DNA of 11,456 nucleotides from JAXDLK01 sp034666665 (GCA_034666665.1 JAXDLK010000140.1:1-11456), one strand, 5' to 3'. Counted from the stretch's first letter, positions 1 through 6,158 are shown. Made by a program: numbers and translations. The notes: a model not told the origin generated them from the letters alone.

Positions 1-385
1 CTACATCCACGTTCCGACGTTTTAGGGAAGAGAGGGGCTACTCCCCCTCGCCCCCTCGCGGTCCGGAGGCCCGAAGTCCGGCGGCACGTTCCGCCGCGCT
101 CCAGGGCCCTGGGCCGCACAACCCGCATCCGCAGTGATGACGGTCATCGCGTGGGGAGGTCGTCCAGCGTTCCCTTCACCCAATGGTGCGGCCCAGGAGC
201 CTGATTCGGAGGAACGCTCTCGCGCCGGCCGGCGATCATCTTGCTAACTGCGTCCGTCGACGCGTGGCGGATCAGCACGAGCGCGGTCGTCGGCGCCGGA
301 TCACGAGCCGAGCGCACTCGCAACGACGGGCGCAACCCCGGCACGCGGGGCATGTTCATGCGGCATCAGCCCGAGGAGGTATCCC
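1..385. other. Gene-poor left edge
   Basis: No intact gene is supported here. The reading frames present are short and arginine-rich, as expected by chance in GC-rich DNA, except for a histidine-phosphatase-like fragment on the minus strand, listed separately. A weak GAGGGG/CCCCTC inverted repeat lies around 33-50. The promoter of the plus-strand gene at 386 should lie here, but I see no convincing -35/-10 pair. The ribosome binding site of that gene (AGGAGGT, 374-380) closes the stretch. Confidence 0.6.
198..290 (-). pseudogene. Broken N-terminus of a histidine phosphatase (phosphoglycerate mutase-like) gene
   Basis: On the minus strand the translation contains TALVLIRHASTDAV followed by AGRRESVPPN. 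This matches the N-terminal strand of the histidine phosphatase superfamily, where the RH of L-I-R-H-A-x-T-D holds the phosphorylated catalytic histidine and an AGR...LN segment follows. The resemblance ends after about 31 residues, and the frame stops at 144-146 with no second catalytic histidine or rest of the fold, which normally needs about 200 residues. The only upstream in-frame ATG, at 359, would add an unrelated arginine-rich leader. I read it as a decayed gene fragment. The family match is from memory of the motif and was not searched. Confidence 0.45.
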
Positions 386-640
386 ATGCGGCAAAATCGT
401 CCCGAAGGACCGTTCGTCGATCGCAGCGAATCGGATGTGGCAGAGCGGTCGCCCCTCGTTTCCGAGGAACCGCGACTCGCACTCGTCTGCGAGGAAGCGT
501 CGTTCACGCTGCTCGGCGCCGGTGGCGATCCGGATGCGGAAGTGGAGAGCGATGAGGATGACGTCGCGGTGGTGGACGAGGATGAGGATGACGAGGACGA
601 CGATGAAGACGAAGACGAAGAGGACGAGGAAGACGAGTGA
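386..640 (+). CDS. Small protein with a 21-residue acidic tail
   Basis: An 84-residue plus-strand protein of unknown function. The start is well supported: ATG at 386 is preceded by AGGAGGT at 374-380, a near-perfect Shine-Dalgarno sequence six bases away. Residues 1-47 are mixed and polar, with a short hydrophobic patch around LALVCEEASFTLLG (31-44) and one cysteine. Residues 48-63 are increasingly acidic, and residues 64-84 are only Asp and Glu to the very end. There is no signal peptide, membrane segment or recognised domain. The tail is encoded by GAN codons in mixed order, so codons vary while charge is kept, which argues against a recent simple trinucleotide expansion. It converges on the minus-strand gene ending at 672, with a hairpin between them. 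A nucleic-acid-mimic, chaperone-like or cation-binding role is possible but unproven. Confidence 0.7.
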   Translation: MRQNRPEGPFVDRSESDVAERSPLVSEEPRLALVCEEASFTLLGAGGDPDAEVESDEDDVAVVDEDEDDEDDDEDEDEEDEEDE

Positions 641-648
641 CCGGCCGT

Positions 649-670
649 AGGAGCGTCTCGCGACGCTCCT
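649..670 (+). terminator. Hairpin between converging genes, probable terminator
   Basis: A perfect 9-bp stem (AGGAGCGTC at 649-657 with GACGCTCCT at 662-670) closes a TCGC loop and is followed by TTCACTT. It starts nine bases after the plus-strand stop and ends two bases before the stop of the minus-strand gene. The T run is short (three, 670-672), so termination is likely but not textbook. On the minus strand no U tract follows, although the stem could still protect that 3' end. Confidence 0.55.
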
Positions 671-671
671 T

Positions 672-1076
672 TCACTTCGCCGCCGTTCGCCGCGTCCGTT
701 CGTCTGCCCGCTGCCGGGGACTGCTCGCGGGTCGGGAGGAGGCATCCGACACGCCACGGATCGCCGTGCGGCGAGCGTTTCGCCGGAGGAGTCCGCGCCT
801 CACGCCCGCCCGGAAGATCTCGGCCCGGGCGTAGTCCACGTCGAGCCCCACCGTTTGGCAGATCCAGACGAACGAGCCCACCTCGACGAGGTCGCTCGAG
901 ATCCATTCGTGCGCCTCCCGTCCGATGCGGCGAGCACGGAAACGATGGGGACACTCCTCGCCGCGACGATACTCGCCGATCGCTTGCGAGAGCACCGCCG
1001 CCCAGAGGACGACCTCCGGCTGTTCGGCGGCTTGGGGCGGGAGCTGTTCCGGGACGATGAAATCTACGGTGAGCAC
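672..1076 (-). CDS. Conserved-looking hypothetical protein, soluble
   Basis: A 134-residue minus-strand protein. Residues about 20-93 look genuinely coding: VVLWAAVLSQAIGEYRRG, then an arginine-rich RARRIGREAHEWISSD helix, then VGSFVWICQTVGLDVDYAR. This layout (LW..V...AI..YR, R.ARR..REA..W..SD, SF.WIC..LGLD...R) recalls small uncharacterised proteins I associate with deltaproteobacterial and related genomes; no function is known to me. The C-terminal 40 residues are low-complexity and rich in Arg and Ser. There is no signal peptide or membrane helix. The start is GTG at 1076 with no good Shine-Dalgarno sequence ahead, so the N-terminus is uncertain. It lies 92 bases downstream of the FixJ-like regulator in the same direction and may be co-transcribed with it. 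Confidence 0.6.
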   Translation of the reverse strand: MLTVDFIVPEQLPPQAAEQPEVVLWAAVLSQAIGEYRRGEECPHRFRARRIGREAHEWISSDLVEVGSFVWICQTVGLDVDYARAEIFRAGVRRGLLRRNARRTAIRGVSDASSRPASSPRQRADERTRRTAAK

Positions 1077-1168
1077 CCCGAGGAGAACCCGGCAGCCGGG
1101 CGGTGGACTCGGTGTCTTGGTTTCGGCGGCGCATGAATCCGCGGCACGGACCGGCGGGCCGAAGGCGC

Positions 1169-1813
1169 CTACGCTCGGCGGCGGCGGCCGGCTTCGACGT
1201 CGCGGTCGACACCCGCGAGCACCGCCAGGCGGATGAGCTCGGCGAGCGAGCCGACGGCGGTCTTCTGCATCAAACGCGAGCGGTGGAACTCGACGGTCTT
1301 GCGGCTGATGCCGAGACGCCGGGCGATCTGCGCGTTCCGCTCGCCGCGCGCCAGCGCGACCAGGACCTGGCGCTCGCGGGGGGTCAGACGGGCGAGGTCA
1401 CTCGCCGCGCGCGTCTTCGCCGCATCTCGTACCGCTTCACGATCGGTATCGGCGAGTGCCGACTGGACTCGGTCGAGGAGCTCCTGCGGACTGAACGGCT
1501 TCTGCAGGTAGTCTATGGCGCCGGCGCGGAGCGCCTCGACGGCCGAACCGACGTCGCCGTGGCCCGTCAGCATGATGATTCGCAACCGTGCCCCGCGGCG
1601 ATGCAGCTCCCGCTGCAAATCGAGACCGCTCATCCCCGGCAGGCGCAGATCGAGGAGCACGCAACCGCGCGAGGAGCCGTCGTAAGACTCGAGGAACTCC
1701 TCGCAGCTCGCGAACGCCTGCATCGGCAGGCGCACGGATTCGAAGAGCAGCCGCAGTGAGTCCTGGAGCGCCGTGTCGTCGTCGACGACGTAGACGCTAC
1801 TTTCGCCATCCAT
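1169..1813 (-). CDS. FixJ-family two-component response regulator (REC plus LuxR-type HTH)
   Basis: A 214-residue DNA-binding response regulator. The receiver domain (about 5-120) carries the acidic pocket D11-D12-D13, phosphoacceptor D55 in VLLDLRLPGMSG, the switch threonine T83 in IIMLTGHGD and the conserved lysine K105 in YLQKPF. The output domain (about 140-200) is a LuxR/FixJ helix-turn-helix with LTPRERQVL and NAQIARRLGISRKTVEFHRSRLMQK. Length and layout match FixJ/TodT/StyR-type activators, which usually pair with a PAS-containing histidine kinase encoded next door. No intact kinase is visible here; upstream lies only a receiver-like remnant (1917-2045), so its partner is elsewhere or lost. 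ATG at 1813 has an AAGGA about nine bases ahead, placed inside a short repeat array. Target genes cannot be told from the sequence. Confidence 0.92.
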   Translation of the reverse strand: MDGESSVYVVDDDTALQDSLRLLFESVRLPMQAFASCEEFLESYDGSSRGCVLLDLRLPGMSGLDLQRELHRRGARLRIIMLTGHGDVGSAVEALRAGAIDYLQKPFSPQELLDRVQSALADTDREAVRDAAKTRAASDLARLTPRERQVLVALARGERNAQIARRLGISRKTVEFHRSRLMQKTAVGSLAELIRLAVLAGVDRDVEAGRRRRA

Positions 1814-1860
1814 CGTACAGGTTCCTTCCGTACAGGTTCTTCTCCTGCCCCCCGTACAGG
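1814..1860 (-). repeat. Three copies of CCTGTACG in front of the response regulator
   Basis: Read on the minus strand, CCTGTACG occurs at 1853-1860, 1829-1836 and 1814-1821, the last copy touching the ATG. The two copies nearest the start form an imperfect tandem of GAACCTGTACG spaced 15 bases; the third is 24 bases further out. The region is purine-rich on the coding strand, and the probable ribosome binding site (AAGGA) sits between the copies. It could be an operator, a translational control site or a by-product of slippage. Confidence 0.6.
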
Positions 1861-1916
1861 CTCTCTCCTCCCGTCTGTCCTCTTTCCTCGCAGCTAGCCC
1901 GGGACGCTGCCAGACG

Positions 1917-2045
1917 TCAAACCATCAGGAAGCGGAGCGCGTCCGCCGGAGTCGCATACGCGGTGACGGCGATCGCCGGAATGTCGAAGCCGACGACCGC
2001 GCCGATCTGGGCGACGAGGTCGTACCCGGTGGCTCCCGCCGGCGT
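1917..2045 (-). pseudogene. 3' remnant of a receiver-like (CheY-like) domain
   Basis: The minus strand reads about 40 residues ending at a TGA (1917-1919), including GYDLVAQIG and DIPAIAVTAYATPAD. This resembles the middle of a CheY-like receiver of the kind fused to hybrid histidine kinases: the GY.L...IR helix, then strand 4 with IPAIALTAYA..ED bearing the switch threonine. The phosphoacceptor segment upstream and the KP motif downstream are absent, and the sequence ends in an unrelated FLMV tail. It points the same way as the FixJ-like regulator about 100 bases further on, so it may be what is left of that regulator's partner kinase. The match is short and unsearched. Confidence 0.35.
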
Positions 2046-2047
2046 CG

Positions 2048-2143
2048 AAGTACGGCGATCACGTCGAGGTCCATCAGATCGGTCCGGACCAGGAAGGGTT
2101 CTTCGCGTTCTACGAACGCGAAGTCATGCCGGCGTTTCGCTGA
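2048..2143 (+). pseudogene. C-terminal remnant of an F420-dependent luciferase-like oxidoreductase
   Basis: The plus-strand frame reads DHVEVHQIGPDQEGFF then FYEREVMPAFR and a TGA at 2141-2143. This fits the C-terminus of luciferase-like monooxygenase-fold, F420-dependent oxidoreductases of the glucose-6-phosphate dehydrogenase-like type, whose last strand and helix read about DHV.VHQ.GPDQEGF..FY.REV.P..R. Upstream of about 2051 the same frame turns into Arg/Pro-rich sequence with no start and none of the roughly 290 preceding residues, so the gene has been truncated or rearranged. A hairpin follows the stop within 11 bases, as if the original terminator had survived. The family call is from motif memory. 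Confidence 0.45.
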
Positions 2144-2153
2144 CGTGAGCGGT

Positions 2154-2177
2154 GGGGGACGGGGCGAGCCGTCCCCC
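2154..2177 (+). terminator. GC-rich hairpin after the oxidoreductase remnant
   Basis: GGGGGACGG (2154-2162) pairs perfectly with CCGTCCCCC (2169-2177) around a GGCGAG loop, giving a nine-bp, almost all-GC stem 10 bases after the TGA at 2141-2143. No T run follows, so it is a terminator-like structure rather than a complete intrinsic terminator. Confidence 0.45.
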
Positions 2178-2497
2178 GCACGTGGCTCATTGGCCGCCGT
2201 CGCAGAAGGAAGCGCGACGAGACGATTTGCCCCGACGCTACGCAACGTCCCCTCGTCTCGATGGTTCAAGAAAGGCACGGGGCGGTCGTCGGCGAGCATT
2301 CGACCCGCACGCAAGCTCCCGGCGGCCGCTTCCGTACCAAATCCGGCCTTCCAGGACGGTTCGACCTCGGGCCTCTGCGCGCGGCAGACTGCGGGTCCGC
2401 TGATCGGACTCATGCGCGCGGCGCGAGTCAGCGGGCGATCATCGAGGTCGCGCTCGTCATCGACCGCATCTAGGCGGGTGGCTGATCTCCGCGGCCG

Positions 2498-3310
2498 CTA
2501 CTCGTCGCCTCCGTCCTCACCGCGTTCGTCCGGAGAGGTCGCCCGCGGTCCGAAACAGACGCCGCGCCTGGACGACCGCACGAACTCGACGAGCTCGCGC
2601 ACCGCAGGCGACGACGTCGCCTGCTCGACCTCGGCGAGCGCGATCTTCAGGTTCCGTGGCCGGACGAAGAGCGCATGGAACGCTCGGCGAAGCGCGCGGA
2701 TCTCGTCCGCGGGCATGCCGGCGCGCCGGAGACCGACGACGTTCAACGCGCGCACGGTGTGCGTGCCGTCGACGATGCAGAACGGCTGCACGTCGCGCGA
2801 GACTCGCGTGCCGCCGCGCAGCATCGCCAGCCGTCCGATGCGGACGAACTGGTGGACGACGCAGTTGCCCGAGACGAACGACCGATCGCCGACCTCGACG
2901 TAGCCGGCGAGCAGCGAGTTGTTCGCCACCACCACGTCGTCACCCACGCGGCAGTTGTGCGCGGCATGGCTGCCGGCGAAGAAGAAATTCCGGTCGCCGA
3001 TGACGGTGTCGGTCCCGGGCTTCGTGCCGCGATGGACGGTGACGTGCTCGCGGAAGACGTTGCCGCGCCCGATGCGCACGCCGGACTCGCCGCCGGGAAA
3101 CGCCACGTCCTGCGGGACGTGGCCGATGACGGCGCCGTAGTGCACCTCGTTGTCCTCGCCCATCGCCACCGATCCGGTGAGGACCGCATGACCGAGAATG
3201 CGGCAGCGCGCGCCGACGCGCACCGGTCCCTCGACGAGGACGTACGGCCCGATCTCGGCGGACGGATCGATCTCGGCGCGGGGATCGACGACTGCCGTCG
3301 GGTGGATCAC
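2498..3310 (-). CDS. lpxA: Acyl-ACP--UDP-N-acetylglucosamine O-acyltransferase
   Basis: LpxA transfers a hydroxyacyl chain from acyl carrier protein to UDP-GlcNAc, the first step of lipid A synthesis, in the cytoplasm. At 270 residues it is close to the usual length of about 260. Residues 1-185 are left-handed beta-helix hexapeptide repeats (IHPTAVV, AEIGPYVLV, VRIGRGN and others). The signature VFREHVTVHRGT (85-96) and the catalytic histidine, probably H118 in SHAAHNC, are present. The C-terminal helical part ends in the typical VEFVRSSRRGVCFG. The start is GTG at 3310, after GGAGGAGGA at the end of yacG, and its GTGA overlaps the yacG stop by four bases, a translational-coupling arrangement. 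The gene sits alone without lpxD, fabZ or lpxB and is attached to a respiratory operon, which is unusual. A related O-acyltransferase is a less likely alternative. Confidence 0.88.
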   Translation of the reverse strand: MIHPTAVVDPRAEIDPSAEIGPYVLVEGPVRVGARCRILGHAVLTGSVAMGEDNEVHYGAVIGHVPQDVAFPGGESGVRIGRGNVFREHVTVHRGTKPGTDTVIGDRNFFFAGSHAAHNCRVGDDVVVANNSLLAGYVEVGDRSFVSGNCVVHQFVRIGRLAMLRGGTRVSRDVQPFCIVDGTHTVRALNVVGLRRAGMPADEIRALRRAFHALFVRPRNLKIALAEVEQATSSPAVRELVEFVRSSRRGVCFGPRATSPDERGEDGGDE

Positions 3311-3507
3311 TCCTCCTCCTCGCTCTCGACGGCGACGGGATCGTCCGGATCGTCCGTGTCGACTTCCACCGCGATGCGATAGCGCTCCGCGGCCCAGTTG
3401 CCGAGATCCAGCAGGCGGCAGCGCTCGGAGCAGAACGGCCGGTACGGATTGTCCTGCCATTCGCTCTCGCGGCGGCAAGTCGGACAGCGTACGCGGAGGA
3501 GCGCCAT
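3307..3507 (-). CDS. yacG: YacG-like zinc-binding protein (DUF329, DNA gyrase inhibitor family)
   Basis: A 66-residue cytoplasmic protein with one zinc site made by C8, C11, C26 and C30 (CPTC, then PFCSERC), followed by the family signature RLLDLGNWAAERYRI. E. coli YacG binds zinc and inhibits gyrase in vitro; whether members elsewhere do so is not established. The C-terminus (about 49-66) is a run of Asp and Glu residues, common in this family. ATG at 3507 is chosen because AGGGAG lies about ten bases ahead and the CPTC motif then falls at the usual distance from the N-terminus; a GTG a few codons upstream is possible. It lies 20 bases after coxD and overlaps lpxA by four bases. Confidence 0.85.
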   Translation of the reverse strand: MALLRVRCPTCRRESEWQDNPYRPFCSERCRLLDLGNWAAERYRIAVEVDTDDPDDPVAVESEEEE

Positions 3508-3527
3508 CGCTCGCGCTCCCTCCCGAG

Positions 3528-3827
3528 TCACTTCCCCGGAACCGGAATCCACTGACGGGACACGTAGTCCATCAACGTGTGCACCATCAGGATCGCCAGC
3601 CAGAAGAACGAAGCTCCGATCACCAGCGCCGTCAATCGCTCGCTGTGGCGGAGGTGCATGAAGTAGAGCAGCACCAGGCTCGCCTTGAAGACGGCGATCC
3701 CGAGCGCGACCACCGTGTTCAGCCGGCCGAGGTCGAAGAAGGCGACGATCACCGTCACGATCGTGAGCGCAACGAGCGTTGCGAAGATCTTGTAGTAGGT
3801 CGAGGGGGGAGTGACGTGCGCCGCCAT
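3528..3827 (-). CDS. coxD: Cytochrome c oxidase subunit IV (bacterial type)
   Basis: A 99-residue membrane protein with three predicted helices (about 12-32, 39-60 and 67-88), matching the small bacterial subunit IV of caa3-type oxidases (ctaF/coxD). The family signature is seen in the helix 2 region, FKASLVLLYFMHLRHS, and in the HTLMDYVSRQW end. It binds no cofactor and probably helps stabilise or assemble the core subunits. ATG at 3827 follows the coxC stop by nine bases, with GAGGG in between as a modest ribosome binding site. Its place directly after coxC is the standard coxBACD order. Confidence 0.9.
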   Translation of the reverse strand: MAAHVTPPSTYYKIFATLVALTIVTVIVAFFDLGRLNTVVALGIAVFKASLVLLYFMHLRHSERLTALVIGASFFWLAILMVHTLMDYVSRQWIPVPGK

Positions 3828-3836
3828 GGGAGGCCC

Positions 3837-4511
3837 TCAGTGCCGGCCGAGCAGATAGAGGAGCGGGAAGAGGAAGATCCAGACGATGTCGACGAAGTGC
3901 CAGTAGAGGCCGATCAGGTCTACCGGCGTGTTGTAGTGCGGGCCGAAGCGCCCGCGGCGGCCCTGGATCACCAGCCACCCGAGCAGGCCTTCGCCGATGA
4001 TCATGTGGACCGCGTGCATGCCCGTCATCATGAAGTAGAGACCGTAGAAGAGTCGCACGTGCCCTTCGTCCGGTCCGTGCCAGTGGAAGTGGACGCCGGG
4101 AACGAGATGGTCGCGGAACTTCTCGGCGTACTCGACGACCTTGATGCCGAGGAACACGGCTCCGAGGAGCATGGTGGCGAGCAGCAACCGTACGAGTGCC
4201 TTGTTGTCGCCGGTCTGCGCCGCATGCACCGAGAGCGCCATCGTCAAGCTCGAGCCGATCAGCACCAGCGTGTTCACCGATCCGAGCGTCACGTCGAGGT
4301 GATGGCTGCCGGCCGCGAACGCCTCGGGATAGAGCCGGCGGTACACCGTGTACGCGAGGAAGAGCCCGCCGAAGAACAGCACCTCGGTGACGAGGAACGC
4401 CCACATGCCGAGCGCGGCGGCACTCCGCTGCTGCTCGACGTCCTCGAACTGGTGCGAGACGAGCCCGTGCTTCTCGTCCGCCAGCGGCGCCGCGTGACCG
4501 GCTTCAGCCAA
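3837..4511 (-). CDS. coxC: Cytochrome c oxidase subunit III
   Basis: A 224-residue inner-membrane protein with about five predicted helices (near 36-56, 70-92, 107-128, 148-176 and 198-220), the short subunit III form that lacks the first two helices of the mitochondrial type. Family landmarks are MWAFLVTEVLFFGGLF (36-51), the segment with E127 in GIKVVEYAEKF, GLYFMMTGMHAVHMIIGEG and the C-terminal YWHFVDIVWIFLFPLLYL. Subunit III has no redox centre and supports stable proton pumping by subunit I. The start is TTG at 4511, which overlaps the coxA stop by eight bases and has GGGAG about nine bases ahead; there is no earlier ATG, and the next one at codon 36 would cut into helix 1. Confidence 0.93.
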   Translation of the reverse strand: MAEAGHAAPLADEKHGLVSHQFEDVEQQRSAAALGMWAFLVTEVLFFGGLFLAYTVYRRLYPEAFAAGSHHLDVTLGSVNTLVLIGSSLTMALSVHAAQTGDNKALVRLLLATMLLGAVFLGIKVVEYAEKFRDHLVPGVHFHWHGPDEGHVRLFYGLYFMMTGMHAVHMIIGEGLLGWLVIQGRRGRFGPHYNTPVDLIGLYWHFVDIVWIFLFPLLYLLGRH

Positions 4512-6150
4512 CGACGCGCTCCCGCACGTGCTGGATCGGAGGATAGGAGTACGCCGGCTCGGTGACCACCGGCGTGACGTCGAAGTTGTGGGTCGGCGGC
4601 GGCGACGGCGTCTGCCATTCGAGCCCGGTCGCGCCCCACGGGTTCGCGGTCGCGCGGCGGCCGTAGCGCATCGACCAGATGAGGTAGACGAACGGCAGCA
4701 GGTAGCCGACGCCGAGGATGGACGCGCCGGCGGTCGACATCACGTTCAGCACCTGAAACTCGGGCGGGTACATGTGGTACCGGCGCGGCATGCCGAGGTA
4801 GCCGACCACGAACTGCGGGAAGAACGTGAGGTTGAAGCCGAGGAACACGATGAATGCCGCGATCTTCGCCAGGCCCTCGGGATAGAGCCGGCCGGTGATC
4901 TTCGGCCACCAGTAGTGGAGGCCGCCGAGGTAGCCCATGATCGTCCCGCCGACCATGATGTAGTGGAAGTGCGCGACGACGAAGTAGGTGTCGTGGACGT
5001 GCACGTCGAGGCCCGTCGCGGCGAGGAAGAGCCCCGTCAACCCGCCGATCGTGAAGAGCCCGATGAAGCCGAAGGCGTAGAGCATCGGAGTCTGGAACGA
5101 GACCGACCCCTGATAGAGCGTCGCCGTCCAGTTGAAGACCTTGATCGCCGAGGGGATCGCCACCAGGTAACTCAGCAGCGAGAACACCATCCCGGCGTAG
5201 ACCGACTGGCCGCTGACGAACATGTGGTGGCCCCAGACGAGGAATCCGAGCACGGCGATGCCGATGCTCGAGTAGGCCACGAACGTGTAGCCGAAGATGG
5301 GCTTGCGCGTGAACGTCGCGACCAGCTCGCTGATCACGCCCATCGACGGCAGGATCATGATGTAGACCGCGGGGTGCGAGTAGAACCAGAAGAGATGCTG
5401 GAAGAGAACCGGATCGCCGCCGAGCTGGGCATCGAAGATCCCGAAGTGGAACGCGCGCTCGACGATCAGCAGCAGCAGCGTGATCGCCAGCACCGGCGTC
5501 GCCAGCATGATGATCAGGCTGGTCGCGTAGATCGCCCACAGGAAGAGCGGCATGCGGAACCAGGTGAGCCCCGGCGCGCGCATGCGGTGGATCGTGACGA
5601 TGAAGTTCAGCCCCGTGAGGATGGAGGAGAAACCGACGACGAACGCGGCGAACGTGGCGGTGATCACGTGCGTGTTCGACGACGAGGTGCTGTACGGCGT
5701 GTAGAACGTCCAGCCGGTGTCGACGCCGCCGCTGGCGATGGCGCCGACGCCGAACAGGCAGGCGAACACGAAGAGATACCACGAGAACAGGTTCAGCCGC
5801 GGAAACGCCAGGTCTCGGGCGCCGATCATCAGCGGCACCAGGAAGTTGCCGAGCACCGCCGGGATCGCCGGGATCAGGAAGAAGAAGACCATCACGATGC
5901 CGTGCATGGTGAACACCTTGTTGTAGGTGTCCGAATCCATGAGGTCGCCCGTCGGCGTCAGCAGCTCGAGCCGGATGAGCACCGCGAAGAGCCCGCCCAC
6001 CGCGAACATCACGGTCACCGTGCCGAGGTAGAGGAGCGCGATCCGCTTGTGATCGACGGTGAGGAGCCAGGAGCGGATGCCGTAGTCCGCGTTCAGGTAA
6101 TGGACGCGGCGCTCTTCGTCGGGCGGCTGAACGGCGTATTGCGTGGCCAC
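4504..6150 (-). CDS. coxA: Cytochrome c oxidase subunit I (caa3, A2-type heme-copper oxidase)
   Basis: A 548-residue catalytic subunit with the heme-copper oxidase core that reduces oxygen to water and pumps protons. Heme a ligands are H83 (VFTMHG) and H396; the heme a3 ligand is H394 (VVAHFHY). CuB ligands are H259, H308 and H309 (WGHHMF), with Y263 placed for the His-Tyr crosslink. The D-channel glutamate of A1 enzymes is replaced by a Tyr-Ser pair in FWFYSHPAVY (Y257, S258), the mark of subfamily A2 as in Rhodothermus caa3. K-channel lysine K337 (PSAIKVFNW) and D-channel entry D113 (GARDLAFPR) are kept. The start is GTG at 6150, eight bases after the coxB stop, with AAGGA inside the coxB end; it gives an N-terminus leading into the family's VDHKRIALLYL. 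The stop overlaps coxC by eight bases. Confidence 0.96.
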   Translation of the reverse strand: MATQYAVQPPDEERRVHYLNADYGIRSWLLTVDHKRIALLYLGTVTVMFAVGGLFAVLIRLELLTPTGDLMDSDTYNKVFTMHGIVMVFFFLIPAIPAVLGNFLVPLMIGARDLAFPRLNLFSWYLFVFACLFGVGAIASGGVDTGWTFYTPYSTSSSNTHVITATFAAFVVGFSSILTGLNFIVTIHRMRAPGLTWFRMPLFLWAIYATSLIIMLATPVLAITLLLLIVERAFHFGIFDAQLGGDPVLFQHLFWFYSHPAVYIMILPSMGVISELVATFTRKPIFGYTFVAYSSIGIAVLGFLVWGHHMFVSGQSVYAGMVFSLLSYLVAIPSAIKVFNWTATLYQGSVSFQTPMLYAFGFIGLFTIGGLTGLFLAATGLDVHVHDTYFVVAHFHYIMVGGTIMGYLGGLHYWWPKITGRLYPEGLAKIAAFIVFLGFNLTFFPQFVVGYLGMPRRYHMYPPEFQVLNVMSTAGASILGVGYLLPFVYLIWSMRYGRRATANPWGATGLEWQTPSPPPTHNFDVTPVVTEPAYSYPPIQHVRERVVG

Positions 6151-6158
6151 GGTATGCT

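Larger units (their letters stand above)
1814..2497. other. Decay zone without an intact gene
   Basis: This 684-base stretch between the response regulator and lpxA holds no gene I can defend. It contains the repeat array, a receiver-like remnant (1917-2045, minus), an oxidoreductase C-terminal remnant (2048-2143, plus) and a strong hairpin (2154-2177). From about 2180 to 2497 I see no convincing coding signal on either strand, only Arg/Ser/Pro-rich frames. The stop of lpxA at 2498 has no clear intrinsic terminator beyond it. Confidence 0.6.

Noticed and set aside
301..1212. Long minus-strand frame with a poly-serine run
   Set aside because: The serine run is the antisense of the acidic tail codons at 386-640, and the rest is Arg/Pro/Gly-rich and antisense to or overlapping better-supported genes.
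1814..1860. CRISPR array
   Set aside because: Only three eight-base copies with unequal spacing of 15 and 24 bases and no spacer-like units.
2145..2903. 252-codon plus-strand frame before and opposite lpxA
   Set aside because: Ser/Arg/Pro-rich throughout, no domain; its second half is antisense to lpxA. The opposite frame at 1925-2413 fails for the same reason.
3198..4565. 455-codon plus-strand frame opposite yacG, coxD and coxC
   Set aside because: Spans three well-supported minus-strand genes and has no recognisable domain.
4289..5782. Long minus-strand frame of 497 codons inside coxA and coxC
   Set aside because: An out-of-frame shadow of coxA/coxC, rich in Arg and His, caused by GC-rich third positions.
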